A DNA stretch of 64,000 nucleotides. Origin: a bacterium (GTDB lineage Bacteria > Electryoneota > Electryoneia > Electryoneales > Electryoneaceae). Numbering within the stretch: position 1 is the stretch's first letter; every line of letters starts with the position of its first letter. A program made the translations under genes and the position numbers. Below, in pieces: positions 38,371 through 48,080 of the stretch. The notes beneath the pieces are model-generated. The model saw only the letters and a list, made by a program, of their open reading frames with translations, was not told the origin of the DNA and did no database searches. Location of the stretch: contig JAHLLH010000006.1 in assembly GCA_020444265.1 (NCBI GenBank), positions 1 to 64,000 of the forward strand, written 5' to 3'.

Positions 38371-39776
38371 AGGTGTTTCACCACAATTACCGTCCGATCG
38401 TCGAGGTCACCGTGTCCACGGTTATAAGCAACCGCTTCTCGTTCAATGGCCTCAGCAATCTCCTTGGCGGATTCGCCGGCTCGCTGTCTTACCAGCGCTT
38501 CGATGCGCTGGTCTCCAAACTCTTCGCCCCCTTCACCGCCTGCTTCCGTAATCCCATCGGTATACATCACCAGGATGGCACCCGGTTCCAGGTCAGCGTT
38601 GGCCTCAAAATAGACCGCGTCCTCCAGCACTCCCAGAAGAGGTCCGCCAGTCTGCAACCACACCGCACGGCCATCCGCATGCAACAGTAAAGGCGGATTG
38701 TGGCCCGCATTGACGTAGGTGAGCCGCCCGGTCAGTCGGTTCAACACGCCGTAAAAAGCGGTGACAAAACGGTCGGCCCCGGTCGATCCATAGAGGAACT
38801 TGTTCAGCTCCACCATTACGTTCTTGATCGAGTAGAGGGTTTCGACCCGCGCCCTCAAGGCGGCGCGAAGCCCGGACATCACCAATCCCGCCGGGACCCC
38901 TTTCCCGGCTACATCCGCAATTACCACACCAAGATCGGAGGGGGTAATCGGGATGAAATCGAAATAGTCCCCCCCAACACTACTCGAGGGGACATTCAGT
39001 CCTGCTATATCATATCCTTCAAAGAGCGGCGGCTGATGCGGCAGCAGGTTCTTTTGAATGTCGTGGGCAATTTCCAGCTCACGTTCCGCTGCCTGTGCTT
39101 CCATCAACTCCTTGTGAAGCTGGGCACGATCCAGGGTGATGGCTGCATAGCTGGCAAGGTTCTCCAACAGCCGCAGACTGCCTTTTGGAAAGGCGGCGAC
39201 ACGGTCCGATTCGAGATTAATCGCCCCGATCACCTCCCCCTTCGAGAAAATCGGAACACTGATCTCGCTGCGGGTCGCGTCCCGTGCCGAGATGTACCGT
39301 TCATCGAGCAGCACATCGTCAACCAGTTCCGCTTTCCCCCTGGTGATCACCCATCCGAGAATGCCCTCGTCGATTTTCTGACGGAAACGATCCTCGTCAA
39401 CAATCACAGGGTACCCGCGTGTCACCTGGGCACGGATATCCCGTAATCCCTGTTCATCATCCTGAATGAGAAAGATCCCGGCTGCATCGTAGGGAACCGC
39501 AGATTGGAGGCCATCGAGGATGGCTTTCAGCACTTCCTCTTCATCCGCAGCTCCCGCCAGCAGCATTGCGGTCGTTCGAAGTAACTCGAACTCTACCCGC
39601 ATCTCTTGTCCGCGCAGGTTTTGTGCCAACAGCTCCTGCAACGGTTCAAAACGGTCAAGGAGCAGCTTGCACTGCTCGGCTGTCAACCCTTCCGCAAGCC
39701 CTTTAACCAGTTGCTTACGAAACTGCGACAGCTCCTTGCGGGTGAGGTCGAAATCGTCCGAAAACTGTCTGTTCAC
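38367..39776 (-). CDS. GAF-domain SpoIIE/RsbU-type protein phosphatase
   Basis: 469 residues: an N-terminal helical part, a GAF sensory domain (about residues 65-220, with PYDAAGIFLI and SEISVPIFSKGEVIGAI), a coiled linker and a PP2C phosphatase of the SpoIIE/RsbU type with GGDYFDF, IADVAGKGVPAGL, NAGHNPP and DDRTVIVVK. It should dephosphorylate the STAS antagonist. I prefer the GTG at 39776, with GGAG 6 bases upstream; a GTG at 39860 would add 28 low-conservation residues and overlap the STAS gene by 35 bases. The stimulus is unknown. Confidence 0.92.
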   Translation of the reverse strand: MNRQFSDDFDLTRKELSQFRKQLVKGLAEGLTAEQCKLLLDRFEPLQELLAQNLRGQEMRVEFELLRTTAMLLAGAADEEEVLKAILDGLQSAVPYDAAGIFLIQDDEQGLRDIRAQVTRGYPVIVDEDRFRQKIDEGILGWVITRGKAELVDDVLLDERYISARDATRSEISVPIFSKGEVIGAINLESDRVAAFPKGSLRLLENLASYAAITLDRAQLHKELMEAQAAERELEIAHDIQKNLLPHQPPLFEGYDIAGLNVPSSSVGGDYFDFIPITPSDLGVVIADVAGKGVPAGLVMSGLRAALRARVETLYSIKNVMVELNKFLYGSTGADRFVTAFYGVLNRLTGRLTYVNAGHNPPLLLHADGRAVWLQTGGPLLGVLEDAVYFEANADLEPGAILVMYTDGITEAGGEGGEEFGDQRIEALVRQRAGESAKEIAEAIEREAVAYNRGHGDLDDRTVIVVKHL

Positions 39777-39825
39777 ACGCTTCTCCACACCCAGCTCGCT
39801 CGTACGGTCAAGCTTTGCCGTTCGT

Positions 39826-40167
39826 TCAGTCGCTAAAGGAGGCGATCGCCGATTCGACACTATCGTATGAGCTGAAGACCTGTACCAGCTTGGTAATCAT
39901 GAGTAGCGATTTGATCTTGTCGGTGACTCGGGCGAGCTTCATTTCGCCACCAGCATTCTTCACCGTGGTCAAACCACCAATCAGGATACCGAGGCCGGAG
40001 GAGTTCATCCAGTCCACCTTGCCCAGGTCGACAATCACCTTGGTCACTCCAGCGTCGAGCGACTTCTTAAGTTCGTCACGAAACAGTGTCGCATCCGGGC
40101 CACCCATGATCTTGCCCTTCAGTTCAATGACAACCACACTGCCATGCTGTTCTGACTTCAGTTTCAT
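39826..40167 (-). CDS. STAS-domain anti-anti-sigma factor
   Basis: 113 residues, the SpoIIAA/RsbV fold. The phosphorylatable Ser lies in WMNSSGLGILIGG. AGGAGCAGG precedes the ATG. First gene of the module with the phosphatase and the anti-sigma kinase; when dephosphorylated it should bind the kinase and free a sigma factor or another target. Confidence 0.93.
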   Translation of the reverse strand: MKLKSEQHGSVVVIELKGKIMGGPDATLFRDELKKSLDAGVTKVIVDLGKVDWMNSSGLGILIGGLTTVKNAGGEMKLARVTDKIKSLLMITKLVQVFSSYDSVESAIASFSD

Positions 40168-40330
40168 CGCCTGCTCCTATCGGAAGGTTATGCGTAAAGT
40201 CGATACATCAATATCCCATGAAGAACGGGTAAAGTAACGATCCACTCTGGGACGTACAAGGCGTTTCCGAGCGTTCAGCGGGGTCGATATCCTACCCGGA
40301 GCCTCCCATAAATCAGACTCCCTGATCCCA

Positions 40331-43000
40331 TTAGCGTAGCAGGGTCACCCGACGTGAAACCGTCTTCCCTTCTGCCTGAACTCGTACAAAGTATGTGCCA
40401 CTGGCCACGTTCTCTGCACTCCACAGTACACGATTTGCTCCAGGATTTAGATCCCACATTGCTACCTGCCTGCCGAGCAAATCATACACTCCAAGTGTTG
40501 CCTTCCCGTGTGGGATCCCCACATCCACCGTCAAACTCGGATTGAAGGGATTGGGGTGGGTGGCCAGAGTGATGCGGTCCGGAAGCGAAGTCGGATCATC
40601 TTCGGGCGCATCGAGCAGGATGGTGCAGTAGGCAATCAGGCGTTCCACAAACTCGTACCTGGGCGTAAACCGTGTTTCTGAATTGATCGCTTCGATGCCG
40701 AAGGACATAACCACGGTACGATACCCATGACCAAGCAGATCACCATGGGACACGACCAGCGGATGGTCGCCGAACTGGCTGGTGTATTCGGCAAGGGCCA
40801 GATTGCCCAGCGGAACCATGCCATCCACCTGCTGAGGAGCCGCCGCACCGATGATGAAGAGGCTGTCGTTGTCCGCAATCCTGCCGGTCTCGGCGCTTTT
40901 CACGATGGTGCTCGAAATGTTCATCTGTCCCGGTTCAACATGGAAGAGGTCGGCCAGAATGTCCTGATCCCCATTGTCCATGATGTTGTCACCGCTCAGC
41001 ACCATCGCACTCCCACCCGACAGGTAAGACTCAATGCTTTCGTACTGGCTGGCATCCAGCACACTCTCCGTGCTGTTACCGGAACTCCAGAAGACGAGCT
41101 CAACCGTGTTGATCGTATCGCCAGGCAACCCCTTCTCTGGAATCGACCAGACATAGGGGATATACCCATCGGTGCCTGGGTAATGGCCAAACGCACTCCG
41201 AATCGTCTCAATGATATCTTCGTCCCCATCCTCGCTGATCAACATGGCCTTGGAACGAACCACCCGGAAGCCCACGTTGTACTCGTCATCATCCGCGATG
41301 GTCACATCTTCCGTCGCACTGAGGTAGGGTGCATGATCGGGCACAGCCGTTAAACGATACTCACCTGGAAGTGCCTCGATGTAGTAAAGATTGTTACCCG
41401 GATCGGTATGAGACTCACCCGTGCGCGGAGGTTCAACGTCGAGCTGCTCCCAATAAACCGTGGCAGGCACATGTTCGAGAGTCTGGCTGTCGCGAACGAC
41501 ACCGAAAATCGAACGGCCAGCCACCGCTGTAACCGCCACCTCGAGGGTATCGTTTTCGGGCCGTTCATCGTTCTGGGTGGTGACAATAAGTTGGAGGGTA
41601 TGCTCCCCTTCGGAGGGGGGTATCCACGATTCCGGGAAGGTGATCTCTCCCGTTTGTCCAAAGGGAATATGACCGCCAACGGAGCTGAACGTACCGCCCG
41701 GAGCATTCAGCTCGACCGTTACGATCTGATCCGGAGGAAGTAATCCAAACAGCCCACCATTTGCGACACGAACTGTTATTGGTGTCGGGTTACCCACCAC
41801 AACGGGCCAGGAAACTTCGGGACTGAGAACATCCATTGCAACAGCATCAATCTGCACATCATCAAACTCGAACATCGATTCGAGCACATACCATTCGAGG
41901 TAGGCGCTGGTCCAGGATTGATCGTCCGCCCACTGCCCCTCGGTCCCGGGCAAGCCGGCATCATCATCGAGGTGCACCTGTTCGAGCAGGTACTCAATCA
42001 CCTCGATCATATTGTCGTAGCTCTCCTGGTCGCCGAGCACACGGTGGATCGCCGCCCAGGCATGGCCATACCAGACGGTCCACGAGTTGTTCCAACTTCC
42101 TGGCCCGGAATAGGTATCCATGAATTCGGAAACGGTCGGTATCCATGCCGCACCTGCTTCCGGATCATCCGTGTAGAGTGCGGTAACCACTCCCCACATC
42201 GCGGTGCCCCCGGACATCGCCCAGGTTTCATTACTGTTCAAGCGGTTCGGGCTGGCATCAATCCAGTTCTTGACGCTTGTCGCAATTTCCTGGGAGGCAT
42301 CGATCCACTCCTGGTTGTTACGATAAACCCCATAGAGGTAGAGCGCCCCGGCACCGAATCCTGCCGACAATGGATTGAGCTGCACACCGGTGCTACTCCA
42401 TGTCAGACGCCAGTTGTCCAAGTAGCGTGCGCAAGAATCGCCATAGGCGATATAGGTCTCGTCGTAGCCGAAGGCTTCCGTGAACTCCATCGTTGCCACA
42501 AGCCCCCAGCCACAGTTGTGAACACGATAGTAATTGGGATTACCACCCCCTTCTTCCAGGTAGGCAGGGAAATTCAGCGTATAGACCCAGGCGTTTTCGA
42601 CATAATCCCGGAACCGATCGAGATCACCTGTCATGCTGGCGTACCAGGACCAGTCACGTAGTGCTTCCTGGGTATTGTCGGTCTGGATGATGTTCCAGTT
42701 CGAAGTTGATTCCCCTTCGCGCTGACCACCAAGGTTGGGACCATCCTCGGTAACCTGAAACTGGGTCAGCCAGTTGAGGGTGGCGAAGTACTCGAGTGTA
42801 CCGATGTAGTCATCCAGCTCATCGAGCTCGTTGGTGACACGCAGTGGTCCGACCGGCATGCTGTCGGCACGGAGTTGAGCTTCCGCCTCGGCCTGCTCAA
42901 GAGGTACATAGGGTGTTGCATTCAGTGCAGCCGGGACGAGGAACAGCACCATCAACCCTGCTTTTGCCATCCATCGCATCATCTCATCGCGTCGTTTCAT
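40331..43000 (-). CDS. Secreted multi-domain protein with alpha/alpha-barrel-like part and sorting domain
   Basis: 889 residues. ATG at 43000 with GGGAGG 5 bases upstream and a signal peptide (MMRWMAKAGLMVLFLVPAAL). Residues about 60-390 are helical with repeated Trp/Tyr motifs (WGLVATMEFTEAFGYDETY, GTAMWGVVTALYTDD), as in (alpha/alpha)6 glycan-active or lyase-like folds, but I see no proven catalytic set. A CARDB-like beta domain, a carboxypeptidase-regulatory-like module and a glutamine-amidotransferase-like Rossmann part (MLISEDGDEDIIETI, SGGSAMVLSGDN) follow, then a sorting domain (HPNPFNPSLTVDV to RVTLLR). It may be a surface glycan-processing protein. The function is uncertain. Confidence 0.82.
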   Translation of the reverse strand: MKRRDEMMRWMAKAGLMVLFLVPAALNATPYVPLEQAEAEAQLRADSMPVGPLRVTNELDELDDYIGTLEYFATLNWLTQFQVTEDGPNLGGQREGESTSNWNIIQTDNTQEALRDWSWYASMTGDLDRFRDYVENAWVYTLNFPAYLEEGGGNPNYYRVHNCGWGLVATMEFTEAFGYDETYIAYGDSCARYLDNWRLTWSSTGVQLNPLSAGFGAGALYLYGVYRNNQEWIDASQEIATSVKNWIDASPNRLNSNETWAMSGGTAMWGVVTALYTDDPEAGAAWIPTVSEFMDTYSGPGSWNNSWTVWYGHAWAAIHRVLGDQESYDNMIEVIEYLLEQVHLDDDAGLPGTEGQWADDQSWTSAYLEWYVLESMFEFDDVQIDAVAMDVLSPEVSWPVVVGNPTPITVRVANGGLFGLLPPDQIVTVELNAPGGTFSSVGGHIPFGQTGEITFPESWIPPSEGEHTLQLIVTTQNDERPENDTLEVAVTAVAGRSIFGVVRDSQTLEHVPATVYWEQLDVEPPRTGESHTDPGNNLYYIEALPGEYRLTAVPDHAPYLSATEDVTIADDDEYNVGFRVVRSKAMLISEDGDEDIIETIRSAFGHYPGTDGYIPYVWSIPEKGLPGDTINTVELVFWSSGNSTESVLDASQYESIESYLSGGSAMVLSGDNIMDNGDQDILADLFHVEPGQMNISSTIVKSAETGRIADNDSLFIIGAAAPQQVDGMVPLGNLALAEYTSQFGDHPLVVSHGDLLGHGYRTVVMSFGIEAINSETRFTPRYEFVERLIAYCTILLDAPEDDPTSLPDRITLATHPNPFNPSLTVDVGIPHGKATLGVYDLLGRQVAMWDLNPGANRVLWSAENVASGTYFVRVQAEGKTVSRRVTLLR

Positions 43001-43091
43001 ACCTGCCTCCCTCAGTGGTCGATATTGAAAGCTATCGCACGAAAGGTCTGCTGGCAATGATGGGACCTGCCATTGCCGACATATCACCCGA

Positions 43092-43109
43092 CGGGCTACC
43101 TTAGCCCGC
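43092..43109. repeat. Short palindrome just before glnE
   Basis: CGGGCT-ACCT-TAGCCCG ends at the base before the GTG start codon of glnE. No Shine-Dalgarno sequence is visible there, so the hairpin could hamper or control ribosome access if the GTG is right. Confidence 0.4.
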
Positions 43110-45725
43110 GTGAGTGACTCCCTTGGACAATGGCAGGCCGCACGTCTCGATGCGGCCTTCGAGAGCTACCCTGATCCCCGCACTCTTCAGCTGCGGATGG
43201 AACGTCTCTCCCGTGCCTATCCCTCTGCCCTATCGATGCTGTTGGAAGGGAGCGACGATGACCGAGAAGGATTGCTTGCCCTTTTGACACTTGGCGACGC
43301 TCCTGTTGAGGAAGCGATCCGTCACCCACACCTCCTCCCAATGCTGCTGGACCGGAGGAATCTGCACGAACCCTTTGCCGAGAATCCACCCCCCCTGCCG
43401 AACCTGACACGATGGAAACGGCACCTCTGGCTGAAGTTGTTGCTGCGTGAACGACTTGGGATTGCAGGCTTCCAGGAGACGGCCTCCGGCTTTGCAAGGC
43501 TCGCCGATGAGACCTCGGCACTGGCAATGAACGCCTTGCCAACCGCAGCTCCCTTGATCCTCTTCGCGATGGGAAAATGGGGAGGTCGTGAGTTGAATGC
43601 TTCCAGCGACATTGACCCGGTGTTCTTCGCCCCCACCGACAGCCGCAGCGAGGAGGTGGATCGCACCGTGCGAAGTTGGGCAGGCCTGCTCTCGGGAGGT
43701 GAAACAGGCGATGCGATCTACCCGGTCGACCTTCGTCTGCGTCCAGAGGGGGCCTCTGGCCCGTTGGCCTGCAACCTGGGGGAAGCGGAACGTTATTTCT
43801 TCCAGCGAGCGGCACCCTGGGAACGAATCGCCTACCTGCGTGCCCGTCACCTGCTCGGCCCTCTTCCCGAATGGTTTGGGCAGATGCTCGACCAGTTTCT
43901 CTTCGGATCGTCCGATCCTCGGGAACGCGTCGGGGAAGTCGCACGGGCATTGCGGAATGTGCATACTTCCGCACGGGATCGGGACCTGAAGCGATCTCCC
44001 GGCGGGATTCGTGATGTCGAATTCCTCGTTGCCTCCTACCAGCTCAGCGAAGGGCATCATAATGCTGAGCTGCGTCACGGAACCATTCTCGAGCTTTTGG
44101 AACGACTCGACGCATCCGGTAGCCTGACCACCGATCAGACCGCGACCCTACGTGAGGGTTACATCCTGCTGCGCAATGCCGAGCATGCGTTGCAGGCGGA
44201 GGAGGATCGTGCGCAATTTATCCTCCCCGACCCCGGAACCGCTTTACAAAAACGGCTTGCCTGGGCAGTACGTCTCGCTCCCGATGAATTGGAGAAAACC
44301 CTCTCCCGGTCCATGAAGGGGATTGAGGCGATTGTCGAGGAGCTGCTTCTCGCGGATTCTCCCTCCATGTCGGTTGGGACTGCCTTCGTCGATCCTCAAG
44401 CGGAAGTGATGATTGGGATGGCGCAGGCAGCTCCGAAACTGAACCGTGAAGCGCAGACCATCCTGCGTCGCCTGACCGGCCCATGGGGTTCCCCTGCCAG
44501 CCTTTTTGATGCCAGCCAGCTGGAGCAAGCGGATGACCCCGGAGTGTTGCTGTTAAGGTTGGAATCATCGGTCAATGCCTATGGTGGGGCACGATCCTGG
44601 AAACAGGCGTATGGCGGCAACCAGGATTTGCAGCGTCGCATCACACGAATCCTGCGGTTCGGAAAACGGTTGCTGGATGAGGCAACCCCGCGTCCCTACC
44701 TCTGGGAACAGATCGGGAACGTTCCAGAATCACTATCTCGACCGACAAAAGCCACAACCACCACCCTCTCCGATTGGCTGGGGAACCGTCTCTTTCTGTA
44801 CGGGGACCGTTTCATCGACGGGTCCGCTTCCGTGGATGAGCTCACCGCAGGGTGGACAGCAACGGTAGACGAAGTTATTCAGACACTCGGGGACGATTTC
44901 TTTACTCATAATACGCCCCCGATTGCACTCTTTGCGATGGGCAAATGGGGTGGCGGGGAACTGGCACCGGATGCCGACCTCGACCTGATGTTTGTCTGTG
45001 GAAATGGGGATGGCAGTGCGGTAGCATCAGCGGTGCAGAATGCAACTCGCTGGATGCAGGAGGCCTCCCTCACGGGACGACTGCTGCTGGATGCCCGTCT
45101 TCGCCCCGAGGGCGGTAGCGCCCCGATGGTGATCACACTTTCCCGTCTGGAGGACTACCTCACCACACGTGCGCAACCCTGGGAACGGATGGCGCTGGTG
45201 CGTGCACGGTTTATCACGGGCGACACAGAAATCGGCCAGCAGGCGATGCGAATCCTGCAGACATTCAGCACCACACCCCCTGACCCATCTCAGGTCAAGC
45301 AGATCGAGATCGCGAGACGAAAAGCGGCAGAGTTAAGCCGTCCGCGTCACGGTATCCTGCGCCTGAAAAAAGGTGTCGGTGGAATGATGGATTTCGAATT
45401 TGCAGCCACGCTGCTCGGATGGAAGCGTGGTCTACCCAAAGGTGAGTGGTGGCATGCGCCGATAGCGGCACGTTTGGAAGAACTCGCGGCGGACAAAGAT
45501 TCCCTTCTTATAGAAGCGGCGGAGGCTTATCGTGAGCTACGGCGATGGGATATGGTAACACTTCTCGCTAGCGGGCACCGTCGCGGTGACATTCGCACCG
45601 AGGGCGAGGAAGCCGAACGATTTGCCGACGCGGCGGGAATCGAGGTCGACGAAATCAGCAGACGGTGGAAGGAGATTTCCGCGTTGGGACGGGAGGTACT
45701 TGAGTTGGGGTTGAAGCAGGAGTAG
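43110..45725 (+). CDS. glnE: Glutamine synthetase adenylyltransferase/deadenylylase
   Basis: 871 residues, shorter than the roughly 945 of the E. coli enzyme but with both nucleotidyltransferase halves: GKWGGRELNASSDID near residue 153 (deadenylylating half) and GKWGGGELAPDADLDLMF near 610 (adenylylating half). Each half has the downstream DLRLRPEG / DARLRPEG strand. It tunes nitrogen assimilation by adding or removing AMP on glutamine synthetase. The GTG at 43110 is the first good start; no ribosome site is obvious. Neither glnA nor a PII gene is nearby. Confidence 0.93.
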   Translation: MSDSLGQWQAARLDAAFESYPDPRTLQLRMERLSRAYPSALSMLLEGSDDDREGLLALLTLGDAPVEEAIRHPHLLPMLLDRRNLHEPFAENPPPLPNLTRWKRHLWLKLLLRERLGIAGFQETASGFARLADETSALAMNALPTAAPLILFAMGKWGGRELNASSDIDPVFFAPTDSRSEEVDRTVRSWAGLLSGGETGDAIYPVDLRLRPEGASGPLACNLGEAERYFFQRAAPWERIAYLRARHLLGPLPEWFGQMLDQFLFGSSDPRERVGEVARALRNVHTSARDRDLKRSPGGIRDVEFLVASYQLSEGHHNAELRHGTILELLERLDASGSLTTDQTATLREGYILLRNAEHALQAEEDRAQFILPDPGTALQKRLAWAVRLAPDELEKTLSRSMKGIEAIVEELLLADSPSMSVGTAFVDPQAEVMIGMAQAAPKLNREAQTILRRLTGPWGSPASLFDASQLEQADDPGVLLLRLESSVNAYGGARSWKQAYGGNQDLQRRITRILRFGKRLLDEATPRPYLWEQIGNVPESLSRPTKATTTTLSDWLGNRLFLYGDRFIDGSASVDELTAGWTATVDEVIQTLGDDFFTHNTPPIALFAMGKWGGGELAPDADLDLMFVCGNGDGSAVASAVQNATRWMQEASLTGRLLLDARLRPEGGSAPMVITLSRLEDYLTTRAQPWERMALVRARFITGDTEIGQQAMRILQTFSTTPPDPSQVKQIEIARRKAAELSRPRHGILRLKKGVGGMMDFEFAATLLGWKRGLPKGEWWHAPIAARLEELAADKDSLLIEAAEAYRELRRWDMVTLLASGHRRGDIRTEGEEAERFADAAGIEVDEISRRWKEISALGREVLELGLKQE

Positions 45726-45812
45726 CAGTCAGATGGGTGGTGTGGTTATCGCAGATAGCCACGCCTGCATTCTTTATCGAGAGCGCTCCCCTGATTGGAT
45801 CACAGAATGCGA

Positions 45813-45936
45813 GCATGGCAAGCTTCGCTTACCATGCCACCCAGGCTGGCCCGACACTTCAGTGTCGGGTTTCATCGGAAGTCTTGAGCCGAGAAAGCAT
45901 CCACAGTCCGAAGAGACCCGACACTAAAGTGTCGGG
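45813..45936. repeat. Hairpin and inverted pair of CCCGACACT palindromes (REPIN-like)
   Basis: A hairpin GCATGG-C-AAGC-TTC-GCTT-A-CCATGC (45813-45837) is followed by CCCGACACT-TC-AGTGTCGGG (45850-45869) and an inverted copy CCCGACACT-AA-AGTGTCGGG (45917-45936). The two copies share flanks (TGGCCCG before; CGGGTTTC or CGGGTCTC after, each read on its own strand) and enclose 47 bases. They lie between the convergent ends of glnE and the next gene. Confidence 0.85.
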
Positions 45937-45945
45937 CCACATTCA

Positions 45946-46377
45946 TCACTTGCTGATGATGAAGTCCCTCGCCCCTTGACGATCCAGCAGCAGTTCCGGG
46001 GTTCGTTCCCAAGTGCGAAGCTGGAAACCTTCCGAGGGCGAAAAGTACCTCCACTCACCACGTTTGCTACGGCTGAAGAAGTTCAGCCCCGCCTGCAACG
46101 AGCGAGACTCATCGAGGGCATCTCCGCGCGGGAATACGGAGTAAGCAGGAATCCACTGCGGACGATCCTGGGTGGTGGTCATCAGTTTGTGAAGCAACAT
46201 TTTCGTTTCCTGTTGCTCCAGCATCTGCTTGACATCGGTCTCGACAAGCAGCTCGATCGGGAACGATCCTGAGCGATTCTCCTGCTTTTCAGCGAAGGTC
46301 GTGTCCGGTTCAGCATCGGAGGCTACCGCAAAGAGGGGCAACGCCATCACCATCAGCACAATCATCATCGCTTTCAT
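45946..46377 (-). CDS. Small exported protein of unknown function
   Basis: 143 residues, signal peptide MKAMMIVLMVMALPLFAVAS, AGGAGG before the ATG. The mature part has a Gln/Glu-rich helix (DVKQMLEQQETKMLLHKLM) and ends in a charged stretch. No domain recognised. Its 3' end lies 10 bases from the REPIN-like pair. Confidence 0.75.
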   Translation of the reverse strand: MKAMMIVLMVMALPLFAVASDAEPDTTFAEKQENRSGSFPIELLVETDVKQMLEQQETKMLLHKLMTTTQDRPQWIPAYSVFPRGDALDESRSLQAGLNFFSRSKRGEWRYFSPSEGFQLRTWERTPELLLDRQGARDFIISK

Positions 46378-46490
46378 CCCAACCTCCTGACCAACACAAC
46401 CGGCTTTTCTATTCTACGTACAAGAAGCGAAAAGGTTCAAATCGGTCTCCCTGCTCGCCAGAGAAATTCTGGTGCCCTCTTCTTGAAGCA

Positions 46491-46527
46491 GCAAACGCCC
46501 GACAGCATATGGCCGCTGGGCGTTTGC
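46491..46527. terminator. Hairpin after the 46572 gene
   Basis: GCAAACGCCC (46491-46500) pairs perfectly with GGGCGTTTGC (46518-46527) around a 17-base loop. It lies 44 bases after the stop codon of the minus-strand gene at 46572. There is no T-run on either strand, so termination is uncertain. Confidence 0.45.
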
Positions 46528-46571
46528 AACAACTCGAACAACAGGTATAGAGAGGAGTTTCTCTCGCCGCC

Positions 46572-48080
46572 TCACAAGGTCCATGAAAGGGTGAAGGCGA
46601 AGGTCACTCCAGCAGAGGTGATCTGGGCAGTTTTCAGCTCGCCTTCATCATAGACCAGCAGTACGGTCTGTTTCGGGAAGCCAGCGAAGCCGATCTGGCC
46701 ACGCAGGGCCACATCCGGTGTCAGCAGGACCTCCGCACCGACATCCACCCCGACCCCGTAGACCGTAGCATCGCTGCCCTCTTCAACGTTCGGATCATCG
46801 AGGAAATCTGTATCGATGAAATCGACGCCGATTCCGCCAAATTTGACGGTCCAGAAGGCGGCAAAACGACGGAAATAATACTTCTTCCTGATGCCGCCCA
46901 TGCCCTGCCAGACGGTCATGTTTTCAACAGGGACCAGGCCACCTTCCATCACCAGGTAGAGCTCGCTGATGCCAACAATCCAGGCGGTGTTGTACTCGAG
47001 CTGGAGACCGATGTTCAGCTTATTGCCTTCTGCATCCGGTGGGAGAGCGAAAACGACGTTCGGATCGAGGAAGTTGAAGGAGATTCCCTTGATCGCGTCG
47101 AAGCCCTCCGCCTTCCAGGGAATGATGCCGACCATCGGGGCGATGTTGATGCCAAACTTCGCATCCTCGATTACCTGGTCGCCTTCGCTGACACTGCCTA
47201 TCAGGACCTGCGCACGGCTGCGGGTTTCCTCGATCTTTCGCACCTTTCCGAAGGCTTCCATCTCCTGCTTTTTGCCCTGCATGTCCAGCGACCAGACCTT
47301 GTAACGTCGGTCCATACGGACACCAAAGTTCTTGCCTAGGTCGAAGCTGAAGCCGTGGAAATCGGTGTCAGTCGCTACAGATTTAAGCGAGAACTGGTCC
47401 ATCTGACGGATGCGGGTCTTCATCTGCTCGTAAACCCCTTCCATCGCCGACTGGAAAGCACGTTCTTCCTTGTCCGATTCGCTTTCGCCTAATAGCGCGG
47501 CCGCGGCAAGGGTCTTGAACGCCCCCAGCATCCCGCCGATGTCATTGGACGATCCGGTGACCGTGCCAATCTTCTTCTTGGTCGAGGTCCGGTAGATGTC
47601 AATGTGCGCATCAATATGGAACTCGTAGCGATGCCCACCCTTTTCCTGCTTGATCTTCTCGCGTTTCACCTTGGTGATGGTGGGAACGAAGGCGAACCCA
47701 TTGGCGACTGCCGCTTTCAGGTCATCCAGGGTGACACGTGCCTCCCCGATCCGTCCATCGGGTTCCTTGCGAAGCTGCACCAATTCCTGTGCATGTTCGA
47801 GCATGTAGCCATCGGCATCGGCGAGGAAGGTATCAATCTGCCCCCCGGCTGCACCGAGGTCGATGAAATCGAACCGTTCGAAGGTGGTGACAAAGGTTTC
47901 AAGGAATTTGTCGCGTGCCCATTTTTGCCGTTTCCGATCCAGATGATCAAAGTCTTTGGCATTTTGGGTCTCGAAGACAAAGAGGGTTTTCTTCTCAGAT
48001 CGCTGGAGCTGCGCCTGGGCGGGCAGTGCCAGTGTGATAACCATCAGCAAAGTGAAGCCAGCCAGCAGACCGCGCCTCAT
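46572..48080 (-). CDS. Predicted outer-membrane protein, CsgG/FlgT-like N-part plus barrel
   Basis: 502 residues, ATG at 48080 with GGGAGG upstream and signal peptide MRRGLLAGFTLLMVITLAL. The first 300 residues are mixed alpha/beta (TLFVFETQNAKDF, ETFVTTFERFDFIDLG, DAHIDIYRTSTKKKIG, then YKVWSLD-type strands with a small beta domain), resembling CsgG/FlgT-like envelope proteins. The last 200 form aromatic beta strands ending FAFTLSWTL, as in outer-membrane barrels. The function is unknown. Confidence 0.72.
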   Translation of the reverse strand: MRRGLLAGFTLLMVITLALPAQAQLQRSEKKTLFVFETQNAKDFDHLDRKRQKWARDKFLETFVTTFERFDFIDLGAAGGQIDTFLADADGYMLEHAQELVQLRKEPDGRIGEARVTLDDLKAAVANGFAFVPTITKVKREKIKQEKGGHRYEFHIDAHIDIYRTSTKKKIGTVTGSSNDIGGMLGAFKTLAAAALLGESESDKEERAFQSAMEGVYEQMKTRIRQMDQFSLKSVATDTDFHGFSFDLGKNFGVRMDRRYKVWSLDMQGKKQEMEAFGKVRKIEETRSRAQVLIGSVSEGDQVIEDAKFGINIAPMVGIIPWKAEGFDAIKGISFNFLDPNVVFALPPDAEGNKLNIGLQLEYNTAWIVGISELYLVMEGGLVPVENMTVWQGMGGIRKKYYFRRFAAFWTVKFGGIGVDFIDTDFLDDPNVEEGSDATVYGVGVDVGAEVLLTPDVALRGQIGFAGFPKQTVLLVYDEGELKTAQITSAGVTFAFTLSWTL

